NCBI GenBank assembly: GCA_014804695.1
Contig: JAAUZJ010000030.1
Location: 87,423-151,422, forward strand
Reading direction: 5' to 3'
Length of the DNA: 64,000 nucleotides
Origin: Lachnospiraceae bacterium
GTDB taxonomy: Bacteria > Bacillota > Clostridia > Lachnospirales > Lachnospiraceae
The translations under genes were made by a program, and so were the position numbers. This document shows, in pieces, positions 44,711 to 53,309 of this stretch (the first letter of the stretch is position 1; each line of letters opens with the position of its first letter). Under the pieces are notes generated by a model. That model did no database searches and was not told the DNA's origin. It worked only from the letters and a program-made list of their open reading frames with translations.

Positions 44711-46165
44711 AGTTGAAGTAGCAATGTTGTCTCTGAAAGCTTTATCGTGTTCCACAAAAATCATTGTTGGTGAGAACTCTTTTATAAGCTGTTCAATCTG
44801 TATACGGGAATAGACATCGATAAAGTTAAGCGGTTCATCCCATACATATAAGTGTGCCTGTTCACAAAGGCTCTTTGCTATAAGAACTTTCTTTTTCTGT
44901 CCCCCTGAAAAGTTTTCTATATTTTTTGTAAACTGTATTCGTTCAAAATCCATTTTTCTAAGGAGCGCCTTAAACAGAGTTTCATCTATATGGTGCTTGT
45001 CTGCAAAGTCGGACAGGGTTCCTTTTAAATGCGAGGTATCTTGCGGTACATAAGAAATTATAAGACCGGAGCCTGTTGTAATCGTGCCGGTATGTTCTAT
45101 CTGTTCACCGGTAAGAAGCTTAAGCAGGCTGCTTTTTCCGCTCCCGTTTCTACCATCAAGCGCTAATCTGTCACTACGGCGCAGTGTAAAGGTAACAGGG
45201 CCGCAAATTGCCTTTTCACCATAAAAGACCTTGACATCTGAAAAGGACAGCAGCGTATCTGTAAAATATGACAACGGAAAAAGCTTTAAATTTTCGGCAG
45301 TTTCAACATTTTTCAAAAGTCCGGATTTTTGTTCGATGGCTTGTTGTTGTCTTGCTTCAATTGATTTAGCTCGTTTCATCATTTTGGCTGATTTATGCCC
45401 GATGTAACCCCTGTCAGGTGTATGGCCGCCAATTTTTGAGGCTTCTATTTGACCGGACCAGTCAGCGGTTCTTTTGGCAGCTTTCTGCAAACGCTTAATA
45501 TCTTTTTGTAAAATCGCGTTTTGCGCTATCTCAAATTCCTGCTGTCGTTCAAAATTTAACGCCCAGGACGAGAAATTTCCAGCCTGCACTTCTATATTTG
45601 CTCTATTTAGCGACAGAATATGGTCCACACAGCCATCCAGAAAATGGCGGTCATGAGATACCAATATGAAGCCGTTTTTCTTTTTCAGATATGCCGATAC
45701 CATTTCCCTTGCGTTTGTATCCAGATGGTTTGTCGGCTCATCAATTAATAGAAAGTGCCCTTCGTTTAAGAAAAGCGTCGCAAGCAGAACTTTTGTCTGT
45801 TCACCGTTAGAAAGTTCGTTAAAAGGTCTCCAAAGTACGTCTGCATCCACCTCAAGATAGGATAATTCGCGTATAAACTCCCATTCTTCAGCAGTTGGGC
45901 AGATTTCCTGTAAAATATCTTGCGTCAACTTGCTTTTATCCTCGACAGGATACGGGAAGTAATCAAATTGTACGGATGAGATGATTGTTCCGTTGTATTC
46001 ATATTTCCCAAGTAAGAGATTTAGAAAAGTAGTTTTTCCCCTGCCGTTTCTGCCCACAAAACCAAGTTTCCAATCAGTGTCTATCTGAAAACTCACATCC
46101 TCAAAAATGTTGTCATAACTGGATAGATAGGAGAATGTGAGATTTTCTACTTTGATCATTGACAT
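44699..46165 (-). CDS. ABC-F ribosomal protection ATPase, Lsa-like
   Basis: 488 residues, two ATP-binding domains and no membrane segments. Walker A: GRNGRGKT and GRNGSGKS; signatures LSNGEQTK and FSGGQKKK; Walker B: LLIDEPTNHLD and LYVWDEPLNFID. The interdomain linker with the Lys-rich RLQKAAKRTADWSG resembles the Lsa/Vga group, which frees ribosomes from lincosamides, pleuromutilins and streptogramin A. The start at 46165 follows AAAGGAGATG. A leader peptide and attenuator lie upstream. Resistance spectrum is inferred. Confidence 0.9.
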   Translation of the reverse strand: MSMIKVENLTFSYLSSYDNIFEDVSFQIDTDWKLGFVGRNGRGKTTFLNLLLGKYEYNGTIISSVQFDYFPYPVEDKSKLTQDILQEICPTAEEWEFIRELSYLEVDADVLWRPFNELSNGEQTKVLLATLFLNEGHFLLIDEPTNHLDTNAREMVSAYLKKKNGFILVSHDRHFLDGCVDHILSLNRANIEVQAGNFSSWALNFERQQEFEIAQNAILQKDIKRLQKAAKRTADWSGQIEASKIGGHTPDRGYIGHKSAKMMKRAKSIEARQQQAIEQKSGLLKNVETAENLKLFPLSYFTDTLLSFSDVKVFYGEKAICGPVTFTLRRSDRLALDGRNGSGKSSLLKLLTGEQIEHTGTITTGSGLIISYVPQDTSHLKGTLSDFADKHHIDETLFKALLRKMDFERIQFTKNIENFSGGQKKKVLIAKSLCEQAHLYVWDEPLNFIDVYSRIQIEQLIKEFSPTMIFVEHDKAFRDNIATSTLIL

Positions 46166-46247
46166 AATAAAACATCTCCTTTCGTTGTTTCGCAATTGCC
46201 TATTTCGTAGTCTCATTTAATTGCGAAAACTTATATTTTAGGAATAC

Positions 46248-46283
46248 AAAAAAGAGCTGCAAGAAAGCAAATTCCTGCAGCCC
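46248..46283 (-). terminator. Attenuator terminator in the ABC-F leader
   Basis: On the minus strand GGGCTGCAGGAA, loop TTTGC, TTTCTTGCAGCTC and then TTTTTT (46253-46248), between the leader peptide and the ABC-F ribosome site. The right arm segment CTTTCTTGCA (46267-46258) is also complementary to 46364-46355, giving an antiterminator. Confidence 0.8.
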
Positions 46284-46412
46284 GTAATAGCATAACGACG
46301 CCGTCACAAAGGGGTGTGGCGGTAAAATAATATATGAGTAGGTGGACTTATAACTTTCTTGCAATGGGCGCACTAATAACGTAGAAGTGTAATATTAGTG
46401 CATATTCTGATG

Positions 46413-46436
46413 TTATTTGCAAGAAAAGTTAATCAT
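46413..46436 (-). CDS. ABC-F leader peptide MINFSCK
   Basis: On the minus strand ATG at 46436 lies 5 nt after AGAGGTG (46448-46442) and encodes seven residues (MINFSCK) before TAA. The coding bases 46430-46417 (AACTTTTCTTGCAA) can pair with 46364-46352 (TTGCAAGAAAGTT). A stalled ribosome would free the latter to pair with the terminator arm. This is ribosome-mediated attenuation as known for lsa/vga/vmlR-type genes. Confidence 0.7.
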   Translation of the reverse strand: MINFSCK

Positions 46437-46492
46437 CTTTTCACCTCTGTTTCTTAATTGTGTAAATAGTATGGCATAAATTTAGGGATTAA

Positions 46493-47440
46493 TCAAGGGG
46501 TAAGTGGAAGATTATTTTTTAATATGTTAATTTCAGCAATTAGTTGCTGAATTTGTGATTCTTGTTGAGCGATAGTGTTATCTTTCTGAGCGAGAGCATT
46601 CATCTGATTCGCAATGGTATCATCTTTTTGAGCAATAACATCATCCCGCTCCGCAATAGCCCGCTCATAGCTACGCAAATCCTGATAATATTCTTCACGG
46701 TCGAGGCACTGTTTACGAATACGCTCGTCCGCGCTCATCAGGTACATAGTATTGGATGCTTCATTTAAATATTCATTCTCAGCAGCTAACATTTTAAGTT
46801 CCTCCCAAGTAGTGGCTTTAAATAGCATAGCCCAATGATCGATATGATACCGCTTATCCTCTTCGGTGGCTAAATCTATACGAGATAAGTTTACCACACT
46901 TAGGGTAAGACTGTCACTATATATTTGATGGTTTTTAACATTTAATAGTTTATAAGTTGCATAAAATTCCGGAAATTTATCAAAAAGGGTATAATCCAGA
47001 AAACCGATATGTATAACAGGCTTCGCCTCGTTGTAATCCTGACCATGATTTAGATTGTCAAAAGAACGGCATAAATATATAACCGAACGTTTGTCCCAGT
47101 TTAACTTGTTCGCAACCTGCATTTCAAGATTTATCTTAGTGCGGTCGTTCAGCAGAAGGTTGATATCAAGGCGGAATTCCTTATTTTCAACTGATTCGCC
47201 CAGAATTATAGGATTAGTAATTTTGACAGATTTAATTTCGTCTTCACGTAGATGAAGAAGTGCACAGATTAGACCGCGCAGGACTTTATTATTAGACTGT
47301 AGAACGGCGCGGAACATGTAGTCGTTGGTCATGCCGTAAGGAATAGAGCCGCTGGCATTTTGAAAAGTGGTTATGGCGTCTTGTGTAGAAGAAACGCTGT
47401 TTAGAGACAGGTGATTGAGATTGTTTTGATTCTGATTCAT
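46493..47440 (-). CDS. PD-(D/E)XK nuclease family transposase-like protein
   Basis: 315 residues. The core (about 30-230) matches the PD-(D/E)XK transposase-like family: YGMTNDYMFRAVLQSN, FRLDINLLLNDRTKINLEMQ with the catalytic D and E-x-Q, and SVIYLCRSFDNL. The tail is a coiled coil with repeated IAQKD/TIAQQ heptads (about 265-310). Related in fold to the Rpn protein at 31422-32351 but of a different subfamily. I take the ATG at 47440, preceded by GAAAGGA. No inverted repeats or target duplication are seen. Confidence 0.85.
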   Translation of the reverse strand: MNQNQNNLNHLSLNSVSSTQDAITTFQNASGSIPYGMTNDYMFRAVLQSNNKVLRGLICALLHLREDEIKSVKITNPIILGESVENKEFRLDINLLLNDRTKINLEMQVANKLNWDKRSVIYLCRSFDNLNHGQDYNEAKPVIHIGFLDYTLFDKFPEFYATYKLLNVKNHQIYSDSLTLSVVNLSRIDLATEEDKRYHIDHWAMLFKATTWEELKMLAAENEYLNEASNTMYLMSADERIRKQCLDREEYYQDLRSYERAIAERDDVIAQKDDTIANQMNALAQKDNTIAQQESQIQQLIAEINILKNNLPLTP

Positions 47441-47855
47441 AGATGTGATTTCCTTTCGTATGAAATGATGACAGAGCAATGCTCCAAAGATGATGTGGAT
47501 CGGAGGTTTATGAATGATTCATAAACGATGACGGTATATTATTGTTTACAAAGATTTGAAGTCACTATATAGTATGAAAATATATATCACAAAAAATATA
47601 GAAACACAACCTTTTTTTAATAACAGTTCTGTAGAAAAATAAAATCGAAATATCGTATACGGTGATTTGAATTACAACATGTAGGTTGTAATTATTAAGT
47701 AGCAGAAAATAGGCGCAATATATTGTTTTGTGCAATTCCACAAACTTCCCCCATATTTCAACCCTCAGTTGCGCTATTGTATAGTAGAATATATAGAAAG
47801 CAACCAAGTGCTTTGCTACCATTTAGGTATCAAAACAAGAAAGGATGATACTATT
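47441..47855. other. Intergenic region of 415 bp
   Basis: AT-rich with several short stop-filled frames and no gene. It holds the 24-bp palindrome at 47670-47693 and a weak promoter-like TTGCGC with TATAGA before the XRE gene. Confidence 0.5.
47670..47693. promoter_or_regulatory. 24-bp palindrome, possible operator
   Basis: AATTACAAC and GTTGTAATT separated by ATGTAG, a perfect 9-bp inverted repeat with a 6-bp spacer. It lies 163 bp upstream of the XRE regulator gene and could be its operator; there is no direct evidence. Confidence 0.4.
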
Positions 47856-48332
47856 ATGAACTTTTCAGAAAAATTACTAACCTTACGAAAGGCTAATGAT
47901 CTAACTCAAGAACAGTTAGCCGAAAAATTGGATGTTTCAAGGCAATCCATTTCAAAATGGGAAGGAGGGCAGGCAACTCCTGAATTAGAAAAAATAGTAG
48001 CACTTAGTGCAGTTTTTAATGTGACAACTGATTATCTGCTGAAATCATCTGAAATAGATGATTTATCGGTAAAAACCGAAATGTTGGAAAAGCAGCAGCA
48101 TATGATGCTGATCCGGGAGCAAAGACACCAACAAATATTTGGTTGTGTTATGTATTCGGTTGCAGTATATTTGATATTCCTTGCAGTATTTTTTATTCAA
48201 CATGAGTGCTTTTTTAAGTATGATATGAATTTTACGCCATCGTTCTTTTTTGCGGAATTTTTCATTGCAACCGCTATTGTGATATTTATATGTGCAAAGA
48301 AAGTTAATAAAACGAAATCAAGTTCTATTTAA
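47856..48332 (+). CDS. XRE-family regulator with two membrane segments
   Basis: 158 residues. The N-terminal HTH_3 domain (about 1-65; [29 protein letters not shown]) is followed by a linker and two hydrophobic helices (about 92-112 and 124-146). Such membrane-linked XRE proteins are common in Firmicutes, often beside transporter genes; the target is unknown. The start at 47856 follows AAAGGATG. Its stop overlaps the convergent hxlR gene by 8 bp. Confidence 0.85.
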   Translation: MNFSEKLLTLRKANDLTQEQLAEKLDVSRQSISKWEGGQATPELEKIVALSAVFNVTTDYLLKSSEIDDLSVKTEMLEKQQHMMLIREQRHQQIFGCVMYSVAVYLIFLAVFFIQHECFFKYDMNFTPSFFFAEFFIATAIVIFICAKKVNKTKSSSI

Positions 48333-48651
48333 ACGATTTCTGATACGCCACCCCCCATTCCTCCATAGCCTTTAAAATAGGCCTCATGGATTCGCCAAGC
48401 TCACTAAGTGAATATTCAACACGGGGCGGAACCTCCGGATACACCGTACGGATTACAATACCGTCCTCTTCAAGAGCGCGAAGCGAATCGGTCAGGACTT
48501 TCTGGCTGATTCCTTCGAGGTTCTTTTTTAGTTCATTAAATCTCCAAGGTCTTGAAAGTAAATTTCTCATAATCAGCAGCTTCCATTTGCTACCGATCAG
48601 TTGTACCGTTGTTGCCACCGGACAAGCCGGTAATTCTTCTTTTGACAGCAT
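48325..48651 (-). CDS. HxlR-type winged-helix regulator
   Basis: A 108-residue HxlR protein: [20 protein letters not shown] (about 11-30, with the typical redox-candidate Cys11), [20 protein letters not shown] (about 42-61) and [10 protein letters not shown]. It is transcribed away from the ACGX peptide cassette and faces it across 218 bp that hold two matching palindromes, so it most likely controls itself and the cassette. Members respond to aldehydes, quinones or oxidants through the Cys. Confidence 0.92.
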   Translation of the reverse strand: MLSKEELPACPVATTVQLIGSKWKLLIMRNLLSRPWRFNELKKNLEGISQKVLTDSLRALEEDGIVIRTVYPEVPPRVEYSLSELGESMRPILKAMEEWGVAYQKSFK

Positions 48652-48728
48652 AATAAACCTCCAATAGTTTCAAAATGAATGTAACATTATAAAAAGAGTG
48701 TAGCATACATTTGTGGTAAGTACCAGTA

Positions 48729-48763
48729 GTTACAAAAAAGTAACTAGGTAACCTATGTGTTAC
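48729..48763. promoter_or_regulatory. Two tandem HxlR-type operators
   Basis: GTTAC-6-GTAAC (48729-48744) and GTAAC-6-GTTAC (48748-48763), the same half-sites in opposite order, centres 19 bp apart. HxlR proteins bind GTAC-like dyads of this size. They sit between the hxlR gene and the peptide gene. Confidence 0.65.
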
Positions 48764-48869
48764 TTGGGCACTTTATTGTGCGTACTTACGCAGTGTTGAT
48801 TTACTTGTTATGATAAATCTGCAACGAGGCGAAAGCCTCACAAATTTATGATTAAGGAGGGTAAGAACA

Positions 48870-49058
48870 ATGGCACTTTCAAACATTTCAGGATGGAACG
48901 AGGAAAAAAATGTAAGTTCTGCTTGCGGAACGTCATGCGGGGCTTCCGATAAACCGGAGGAAAAGCCGGCAGCATGCGGCAGTGCGTGTGGAGCATCTGA
49001 CAAACCTGAAGAAAAACCGGCAGCATGCGGCAGTGCATGCGGTGCATCTGATAAGTAG
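48870..49058 (+). CDS. ACGX-repeat Cys-rich precursor peptide (RiPP-type)
   Basis: A 62-residue peptide. Leader MALSNISGWNEEKNVSS (1-17), then a 17-residue unit repeated 2.6 times (18-34, 35-51, 52-62): ACG, two variable residues, CGASDKPEEKPA. Cys residues at 19, 23, 36, 40, 53 and 57. The units are also 51-bp direct repeats in DNA but have drifted at third positions, so the peptide is under selection. It matches the ACGX-repeat peptides known to lie beside radical SAM/SPASM enzymes. Strong AAGGAGG site. Product structure and activity are not known to me. Confidence 0.88.
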   Translation: MALSNISGWNEEKNVSSACGTSCGASDKPEEKPAACGSACGASDKPEEKPAACGSACGASDK

Positions 49059-49080
49059 AATTACAGCTTATCAAGAGTCT

Positions 49081-49107
49081 GGCGGTTGTCAATTTATGAT
49101 AACCGCC
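49081..49107 (+). promoter_or_regulatory. Intercistronic hairpin between peptide and maturase genes
   Basis: GGCGGTT (49081-49087) pairs with AACCGCC (49101-49107), with an inner TCA/TGA pairing, and no T tract follows. It probably stabilises or processes the mRNA so that more precursor than enzyme is made. Confidence 0.55.
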
Positions 49108-49178
49108 GTTATGTAAACGAATACGGTCAAAACAGATCGATAATCATAAAAAATAGATAGATAATCATAAAAAAGCAG

Positions 49179-50252
49179 GTGAATCAAATGAGTGAGTATT
49201 TCGCATTCCAATGGCATATAACAGACGAATGTGACCAACGGTGTAAGCATTGTTATATTTTTTCCGAAAATAATTGTAAAGCAATAGAATCCATGGACTG
49301 GGAACAGATGCAGGAAGTGGTTGCAAATTGTGAGGATTTTTGCAAAGTGTATCACAGAGTTCCGTATTTCTATATAACAGGGGGAGATCCGATCCTTCAT
49401 CCGGATTTCTGGAAACTTCTTGCATTATTAAAAAGTAAAGATATTCCGTTCACGATACTTGGAAATCCTTTTCATCTGACGGATGAAATATGCAGGATGT
49501 TGAAAGTTATGGGATGCGAAAAATATCAGCTATCCATTGACGGAATGAGAGAGACGCATGACTGGTTCAGAAAAGAGGGATCATTTGACAATACGCTGGA
49601 AAAAATAGACTGCATCAAAAAAACCGGGATAAAAGCGGTTATAATGACAACTGTTTCCGGAACAAATATAAATGAAATTCCGGATATTATTGATACAGTC
49701 GTAGAGCATAAGGCAACAGTTTTTGCATTTGCAAGATATTGTCCGACCAGCGATGAAAAAGATACTAACATGACACCGCAGGAATACAGGAATTTGTTAG
49801 AGGTATGCGATGCAAAGTTTAAGGCATATGAAGCTGCCGGCTGTGAGACCTACTTTAATAAAAAGGATCATCTTTGGACGCTTTATGAATATGAAAACGG
49901 AGAGTTTACAATACCAAAGGATGCAAAGGAAGGAATGATATATGGCGGCTGTAATTGTGGCAACTGTCATATGACAATACTCCCAAACGGTGATATATAT
50001 GCATGCAGGCGTGTCCGGAACAGCAAAGTTTCAAATGTATTTAATGACAGACTTGCAGATGTGTGGATTTGTGAGATGGAAAGCTACAGGGAATATGAAA
50101 AGTTTGAAAAATGCAGCAAATGTGAGTTGAAACCCTGGTGCAGAGGCTGTCCGGCAGTAGCGGCCGGAACAAGCGGCGGTAACTTTTATGCACCGGATCC
50201 ACAATGCTGGAAGGATAAAAATAATATAACAGGAGAAAGCTTATTATGTTGA
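49179..50252 (+). CDS. Radical SAM/SPASM peptide maturase, ACGX system
   Basis: 357 residues. The N-terminal radical SAM motif is C15-x3-C19-x2-C22 (DECDQRCKHCYIF), followed by YITGGDPILHPDFW. The C-terminal SPASM domain has clustered Cys for auxiliary Fe-S centres (GGCNCGNCHMTILPNGDIYA, then FEKCSKCELKPWCRGCP). It should modify the ACG repeats of the adjacent peptide, by family analogy perhaps forming thioether or similar cross-links; the chemistry is inferred. Overlaps the nitroreductase start by 7 bp. Confidence 0.92.
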   Translation: MNQMSEYFAFQWHITDECDQRCKHCYIFSENNCKAIESMDWEQMQEVVANCEDFCKVYHRVPYFYITGGDPILHPDFWKLLALLKSKDIPFTILGNPFHLTDEICRMLKVMGCEKYQLSIDGMRETHDWFRKEGSFDNTLEKIDCIKKTGIKAVIMTTVSGTNINEIPDIIDTVVEHKATVFAFARYCPTSDEKDTNMTPQEYRNLLEVCDAKFKAYEAAGCETYFNKKDHLWTLYEYENGEFTIPKDAKEGMIYGGCNCGNCHMTILPNGDIYACRRVRNSKVSNVFNDRLADVWICEMESYREYEKFEKCSKCELKPWCRGCPAVAAGTSGGNFYAPDPQCWKDKNNITGESLLC

Positions 50253-50821
50253 TGGATATTATAAAAGCAAGACATTCAATCAGAAAATACACAAAAGAAC
50301 AGATTAGCAGAGAGGATTTAGAAAAGATTCTCGAAGCCGGGAATTTTGCACCAAATGCAGGCGGCGGTCAGCGAAGCATGATGGTAGGCGTGAACAATGC
50401 GCAGTTAACAACCAAAATCGGAATAATGAATCTTGAAAAATTTGACAGAAGCAATCTTGCAGGCAATTATGTGTCGAAGGAACAGCCCAGCAGTATTGAT
50501 GATCCTACAATCAGAAACGGATTCTATGGTGCGCCTACAGTAATTGCCATATTTGGGCAGAAAAACTTTATGTTCAGGGTAGCGGACGCTTTTTGTATAG
50601 CAGAAAACATGATTTTACAGGCGACGGAGCTTGGAATTGCATCCTGTATTATTTCAAGGGGAGAAGAAACCTTTGCAAGTGAAGAGGGAATGAAGCTTAT
50701 GAAGGAATGGGAGGTCCCGGAGAATTATATCTGTAGCTGCTTTGTTATTTTAGGATACATAGATGGAGAACAACCGCACAGCAAGCCGAGGAAGGCCGGA
50801 AGAGTAAAGATTATTGACTAA
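50246..50821 (+). CDS. Nitroreductase family protein of the ACGX cassette
   Basis: 191 residues, FMN-binding nitroreductase fold: IIKARHSIRKYTKEQISRED at the N-terminus and NFAPNAGGGQRSMMV. A mid-region AFCIAENMILQATELGIASC matches the dimer helix of the family. The start at 50246 lies 9 nt after AGGAGA and inside the end of the radical SAM gene, so the two are coupled. It may oxidise or reduce the modified peptide, as related dehydrogenases do in other RiPP systems; this is inferred. Only distantly like the nitroreductase at 40613-41155. Confidence 0.88.
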   Translation: MLMDIIKARHSIRKYTKEQISREDLEKILEAGNFAPNAGGGQRSMMVGVNNAQLTTKIGIMNLEKFDRSNLAGNYVSKEQPSSIDDPTIRNGFYGAPTVIAIFGQKNFMFRVADAFCIAENMILQATELGIASCIISRGEETFASEEGMKLMKEWEVPENYICSCFVILGYIDGEQPHSKPRKAGRVKIID

Positions 50822-50884
50822 GAAAGTCAAAAAGTATCGAAAAAACATGAATTTACCTATATTGACTAAGGGGGGTCAAAGTAT

Positions 50885-51802
50885 ATGAATTTCAGTGATT
50901 TTTTATCATCAGCACCCGCAAGAGATATCATATTACCGGATGAGGATTATGATATACAGATAGAACGGGCTGCTAATATAATTAAAAATGCGGACTATGT
51001 TTTGGTAGGCGCGGGAGCAGGGCTTTCTACGGCGGCAGGAGCGCAGTACGGCGGTAAATTTTTTGAGGAAAACTTTGGAGAATTTCAGGAAAAATATGGT
51101 AGAGGACGTCATATGCAGGATATGTATTCCGCAGGATTTTATCCGTATCCTGATGAGGAATCCTTCTGGGGATACTGGTCAAAACAAGCGCTTCTCGGAG
51201 GTATAGATGCTGACTATACGACGCTGCATATGACGCTGCTTAAGGTGCTTGAAGGTAAAAAGATGTTTGTATTAAGTACAAACGCTGATGAACAGTTCGT
51301 AAAAGCAGGTTTGCCTAAAGAAAAGATTTTCTGCACGCAGGGAGATTATTTTCATATCCAGTGTGCCAAAGGCTGTCATCCGAAAAGATACGATGCCGTA
51401 GAAATGTTCCGTCAGATGGATCAGGCAAGGCAGGATTGTAAAGTGCCTACCTATATGGTGCCGAAGTGTCCTGTATGCGGAGGAGCCATGAATATGAATC
51501 TTCGCACTGATAATCATTTCGTGGAAGATGAGGCATGGCATGAAGCTGAGAGCAGATTTGGAGAATTTATTTCGCAAATGCTGTCTGATGAGAAGGCAAA
51601 TGTGGTATTATTGGAATTAGGAGTTGGCTTTAACACACCGGGGATTATCAAATATCCGTTCTGGAAGTTGACTGCGAAAAATCCGAATATATCATATGTA
51701 TGCGTGAATTATGGGGAAGCAGTCTGTCCGAAGGAGATTGAAAAACGGTCTGTGTGTATTAATGGGGATATTGGATGTGTTTTGCAGCAGATCAAAAGAT
51801 AA
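50885..51802 (+). CDS. Class M sirtuin (SirTM-like), probable protein ADP-ribosyltransferase
   Basis: 305 residues, Rossmann NAD-binding core. VGAGAGLST (41-49) is the NAD loop, N133-A-D135 the conserved Asn/Asp pair, and the zinc Cys are C160, C164, C195 and C198. The usual catalytic His of deacetylase sirtuins is Gln152 in CTQGDYF, the hallmark of class M sirtuins, which ADP-ribosylate proteins rather than deacetylate. The macrodomain gene at 54659 would be the matching eraser. GGGGGG lies upstream of the ATG; the gap to the nitroreductase gene is 63 bp without a terminator. Confidence 0.85.
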   Translation: MNFSDFLSSAPARDIILPDEDYDIQIERAANIIKNADYVLVGAGAGLSTAAGAQYGGKFFEENFGEFQEKYGRGRHMQDMYSAGFYPYPDEESFWGYWSKQALLGGIDADYTTLHMTLLKVLEGKKMFVLSTNADEQFVKAGLPKEKIFCTQGDYFHIQCAKGCHPKRYDAVEMFRQMDQARQDCKVPTYMVPKCPVCGGAMNMNLRTDNHFVEDEAWHEAESRFGEFISQMLSDEKANVVLLELGVGFNTPGIIKYPFWKLTAKNPNISYVCVNYGEAVCPKEIEKRSVCINGDIGCVLQQIKR

Positions 51803-51881
51803 AATAATGCTAATGCAGATTTCTGTTATGGGCCTGAAGTACATAAAAATGTGAAAATGTACACAAAATAGGAATAACAAG

Positions 51882-51910
51882 TTGAAAGACACTTGTTTTT
51901 ATAGTAGAAT
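51882..51910 (+). promoter_or_regulatory. Promoter of the ATPase gene
   Basis: TTGAAA (51882-51887), a 17-bp spacer and TAGAAT (51905-51910), 46 bp before the ATPase start. It makes the ATPase gene independent of the sirtuin transcript. Confidence 0.6.
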
Positions 51911-51956
51911 TATATTACTAAAATTGTGCGTGTGAACAAAAATAAGGAGCCGAATA

Positions 51957-53210
51957 ATGGAAATTGAAAGAAATACGTATCTTCAGCAACTGATTCTTAG
52001 AAAAGATAATGGAATGATTAAAGTGATCACTGGCATACGAAGATGCGGAAAATCATTTTTGTTGTTTAACATATTTAAAAAGTACTTAATGGAAAACGGT
52101 ATAAATGAAGACCACATAATTGAGATTGCGCTGGACGGTATTGAAAATGAAGAATTAAGAAATCCCAAAACATGTCATCAGTATATTAAAGCTGCTGTGA
52201 AGGACAAAGAGCGCTATTATCTGCTTTTGGATGAAATACAATTTATGCCACGGTTTGAGGAAGTGTTAAATAGCCTGCTTCGTATGGAGCATGTTGACAT
52301 ATATGTAACCGGAAGTAATTCCAGATTTTTATCCAGCGATATTGTAACAGAGTTCCGGGGCAGAGGGGATGAGGTCAGGGTTTATCCTCTTTCTTTTGCA
52401 GAATTTTATTCTGTCTATGATGGGGAATATGAGGATGCATGGAATGATTACATGACCTATGGAGGGCTGCCACAGGTTGCCGGATTTCAAACAGAACGCC
52501 AGAAGGCAGAATATTTAAAAAATATTTTTACAAACGTATATTTGAAGGATGTAGTTGAAAGAAACAGTATTCAAAGTATAGATGGAATAAGTACATTGGT
52601 AGATATTCTTGCTTCTGACATTGGGGCTTTGACGAATCCGACCAAGATTTCTAATACGTTTGCAAGTGAACGTCGAACAAGCTATACGAATAAAACCATA
52701 TCCAGACATATCGATTATCTGGAGGAAGCGTTTTTAATCTCGAAATCCAATCGTTATGATATTAAAGGGAGAAAATACATTGGAGCCAATCTGAAATATT
52801 ATTTTACTGACGTAGGTCTTAGAAATGCGAGATTAAATTTCCGACAGCAAGAGCCCACCCATATTATGGAAAATATTGTTTATAATGAATTGCTCACTCG
52901 CGGATATAATGTTGATACGGGAATTATAGATGTATATGGAAAAGATAAAGAAGGAAAACGTATTCGTAAGCAGTTGGAGGTTGACTTTGTAGTAAATCAG
53001 GGAAGCCAGAGATATTACGTTCAGGTCGCATATGACATGACGTCAAAGGAAAAGCAGAGTCAGGAGTTTCATTCCCTTCGCAATATTCCGGACTCTTTTA
53101 AAAAAATAGTGATTGTAGGTGGGATGACGAAACCTTGGAGAAATGAAGAGGGTTTTGTCATCATGGGAATGAGATATTTTCTTTTGAATTCGGACAGTCT
53201 GGAATTTTGA
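51957..53210 (+). CDS. AAA ATPase, DUF4143 type
   Basis: 417 residues. Walker A is ITGIRRCGKSFLLFN (about 25-40) and Walker B YLLLDEIQF (about 82). The second half is the DUF4143 domain (about 200-400), which often carries a degenerate PD-(D/E)XK fold (LEVDFVVNQ near 340). These ATPases occur in many copies in gut anaerobes and archaea, function unsettled. It has its own promoter and interrupts the sirtuin to DUF1848 order. Confidence 0.9.
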   Translation: MEIERNTYLQQLILRKDNGMIKVITGIRRCGKSFLLFNIFKKYLMENGINEDHIIEIALDGIENEELRNPKTCHQYIKAAVKDKERYYLLLDEIQFMPRFEEVLNSLLRMEHVDIYVTGSNSRFLSSDIVTEFRGRGDEVRVYPLSFAEFYSVYDGEYEDAWNDYMTYGGLPQVAGFQTERQKAEYLKNIFTNVYLKDVVERNSIQSIDGISTLVDILASDIGALTNPTKISNTFASERRTSYTNKTISRHIDYLEEAFLISKSNRYDIKGRKYIGANLKYYFTDVGLRNARLNFRQQEPTHIMENIVYNELLTRGYNVDTGIIDVYGKDKEGKRIRKQLEVDFVVNQGSQRYYVQVAYDMTSKEKQSQEFHSLRNIPDSFKKIVIVGGMTKPWRNEEGFVIMGMRYFLLNSDSLEF

Positions 53211-53248
53211 TATGCCGAATAATTTCAAAAACTGGTGCGCAATAAACA

Positions 53249-53274
53249 TAACACACAGGGGATTATCAAATATC
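53249..53274 (+). repeat. Copied fragment of the sirtuin 3' coding region
   Basis: Matches 51631-51656 inside the sirtuin gene at 25 of 26 bases (core GGGGATTATCAAATATC). Read in the sirtuin frame it gives TQGIIKY, against TPGIIKY in the gene. It lies 36 bp before the DUF1848 start, beyond the ATPase gene. Confidence 0.8.
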
Positions 53275-53309
53275 TCTTAAAGTATTGAACATAAGAAAGA
53301 GCTGATAAA

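Noticed and set aside
48921..49055. Three near-identical 51-bp direct repeats, CRISPR-like at first sight
   Set aside because: They are contiguous with no spacers, keep one reading frame and encode the ACG repeats of the precursor peptide.
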